6,803 nucleotides of DNA, from contig CAMOVV010000065.1 of assembly GCA_946627685.1 (NCBI GenBank), positions 1-6,803 of the forward strand. Direction: 5' to 3'. The position numbers were made by a program, and so were the translations under genes. The stretch comes from an uncultured Bacteroidales bacterium. GTDB lineage: Bacteria; Bacteroidota; Bacteroidia; Bacteroidales; UBA932. This document shows positions 6,463 to 6,803 of the stretch, one piece after another (position 1 is the first letter of the stretch; each line of letters begins with the position of its first letter). Below the pieces are notes generated by a model. It ran no database searches and was not told the DNA's origin. It saw only the letters and a list, made by a program, of their open reading frames with translations.

Positions 6463-6803
6463 TCAGTCTTTTGGGAATGGAGAAAACCCGCCGTTCACAA
6501 TCCCGAAGGGCTTCAGGAGGGTTTCTGTTTTTTTGTTGTTGACCTCGATGGTGACGGAGTGTTCCTGTCCGGTCCTTTCATTCAGCCGGAACACAAGGCC
6601 CTTTTCCGGCTCATAGTCCATCATGGTAATGTCCACGTCGGGGGAACTTATTGATATCAAAGACTTTTCGGCAGGGAGCCGTTTCCCGGCCTTTTCCTTT
6701 GAAGGGTAGGCGGTCCTTGTATAGACAGGCGCGGAGAAGTTCCTGAATGTCAAGGGAATGTGCTGTTCTTTCCAATCCCCGTCAAAAGGACGGAAGACAA
6801 TCC
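6463..6803 (-). CDS. C-terminal end of a protein resembling family 38 glycoside hydrolases (alpha-mannosidase-like), partial
   Basis: About 113 residues are visible; the frame is open to the right edge, so the true start lies outside and the TTG at 6753 is not the start. The order of segments is NFSAPVYTRTAY, then LPAEKSLISISSPDVDI, then GLVFRLNERTGQEHSVTIEV, then KKTETLLKPFG. This resembles the closing beta-sandwich of GH38 alpha-mannosidases, where a phrase like FNxPL precedes a Ser-rich strand, a GLxLRxxE strand and an NLLE-like segment. No catalytic residue is in view, so the assignment rests on pattern resemblance alone. Such enzymes trim mannose from glycans and are common in gut Bacteroidales. 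The chain stops at TGA 6463-6465, perhaps a little early for the family. The gene is convergent with tRNA-Ser. Another carbohydrate-related beta-sandwich protein is the main alternative. Confidence 0.6.
   Translation of the reverse strand, partial: IVFRPFDGDWKEQHIPLTFRNFSAPVYTRTAYPSKEKAGKRLPAEKSLISISSPDVDITMMDYEPEKGLVFRLNERTGQEHSVTIEVNNKKTETLLKPFGIVNGGFSPFPKD

Noticed and set aside
6367..6654. A 95-codon plus-strand open frame after the tRNA
   Set aside because: It starts inside the terminator region and is antisense to the GH38-like frame, which has the better protein pattern.

Overview
The window looks like chromosomal DNA from a fairly GC-rich member of the Bacteroidales. Three things point there. 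The promoters visible between genes fit the Bacteroidetes sigma-ABfr pattern (TTTG, about 19-20 bases, TAnnTTTG). Most start codons have AT-rich leaders without a Shine-Dalgarno sequence. The proteins are Bacteroidetes-style: SecD with an extended N-terminal region, a PD40/SPOR envelope protein, and a FloT/YqiK-type flotillin with an NfeD-like partner. The genus cannot be settled from the sequence; Alistipes or a Cryptobacteroides-like gut lineage is only a guess.

Layout. (1) Positions 1-1820, minus strand: the first 606 residues of SecD, probably the front half of a SecDF fusion, running off the left edge. (2) Positions 1821-1949: a short divergent promoter region. (3) Positions 1950-3824, plus strand: a secreted protein with a TPR-like segment, a PD40 beta-propeller-like region, a coiled coil and two SPOR-like modules. 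(4) Positions 3840-6099, minus strand: a three-gene operon in the order NfeD-like membrane protein, flotillin, small Cro/C1-type regulator. It has a well-matched promoter at 6141-6172 and a possible terminator inside the 3' end of the convergent SPOR gene. (5) Positions 6204-6403, plus strand: a complete tRNA-Ser(GCU) unit with promoter, leader hairpin, tRNA and intrinsic terminator. (6) Positions 6463-6803, minus strand: the C-terminal end of a protein resembling family 38 glycoside hydrolases, cut by the right edge.

How the genes fit together. Much of the window concerns the cell envelope. SecD(F) drives protein export, which the SPOR protein (it has a Sec signal peptide) would need. The NfeD-like protein and flotillin form a known membrane-microdomain pair. 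The regulator sits 6 bases after the flotillin stop, with its ribosome binding site overlapping that stop region, so it is probably translated with the pair. I see no mobile element, CRISPR array, integrase or defence system. The most useful observations are the flotillin-regulator linkage, the PD40/double-SPOR architecture, the overlapping 3' ends of the convergent units, and the compact tRNA-Ser unit with a repeat over its -33 box.
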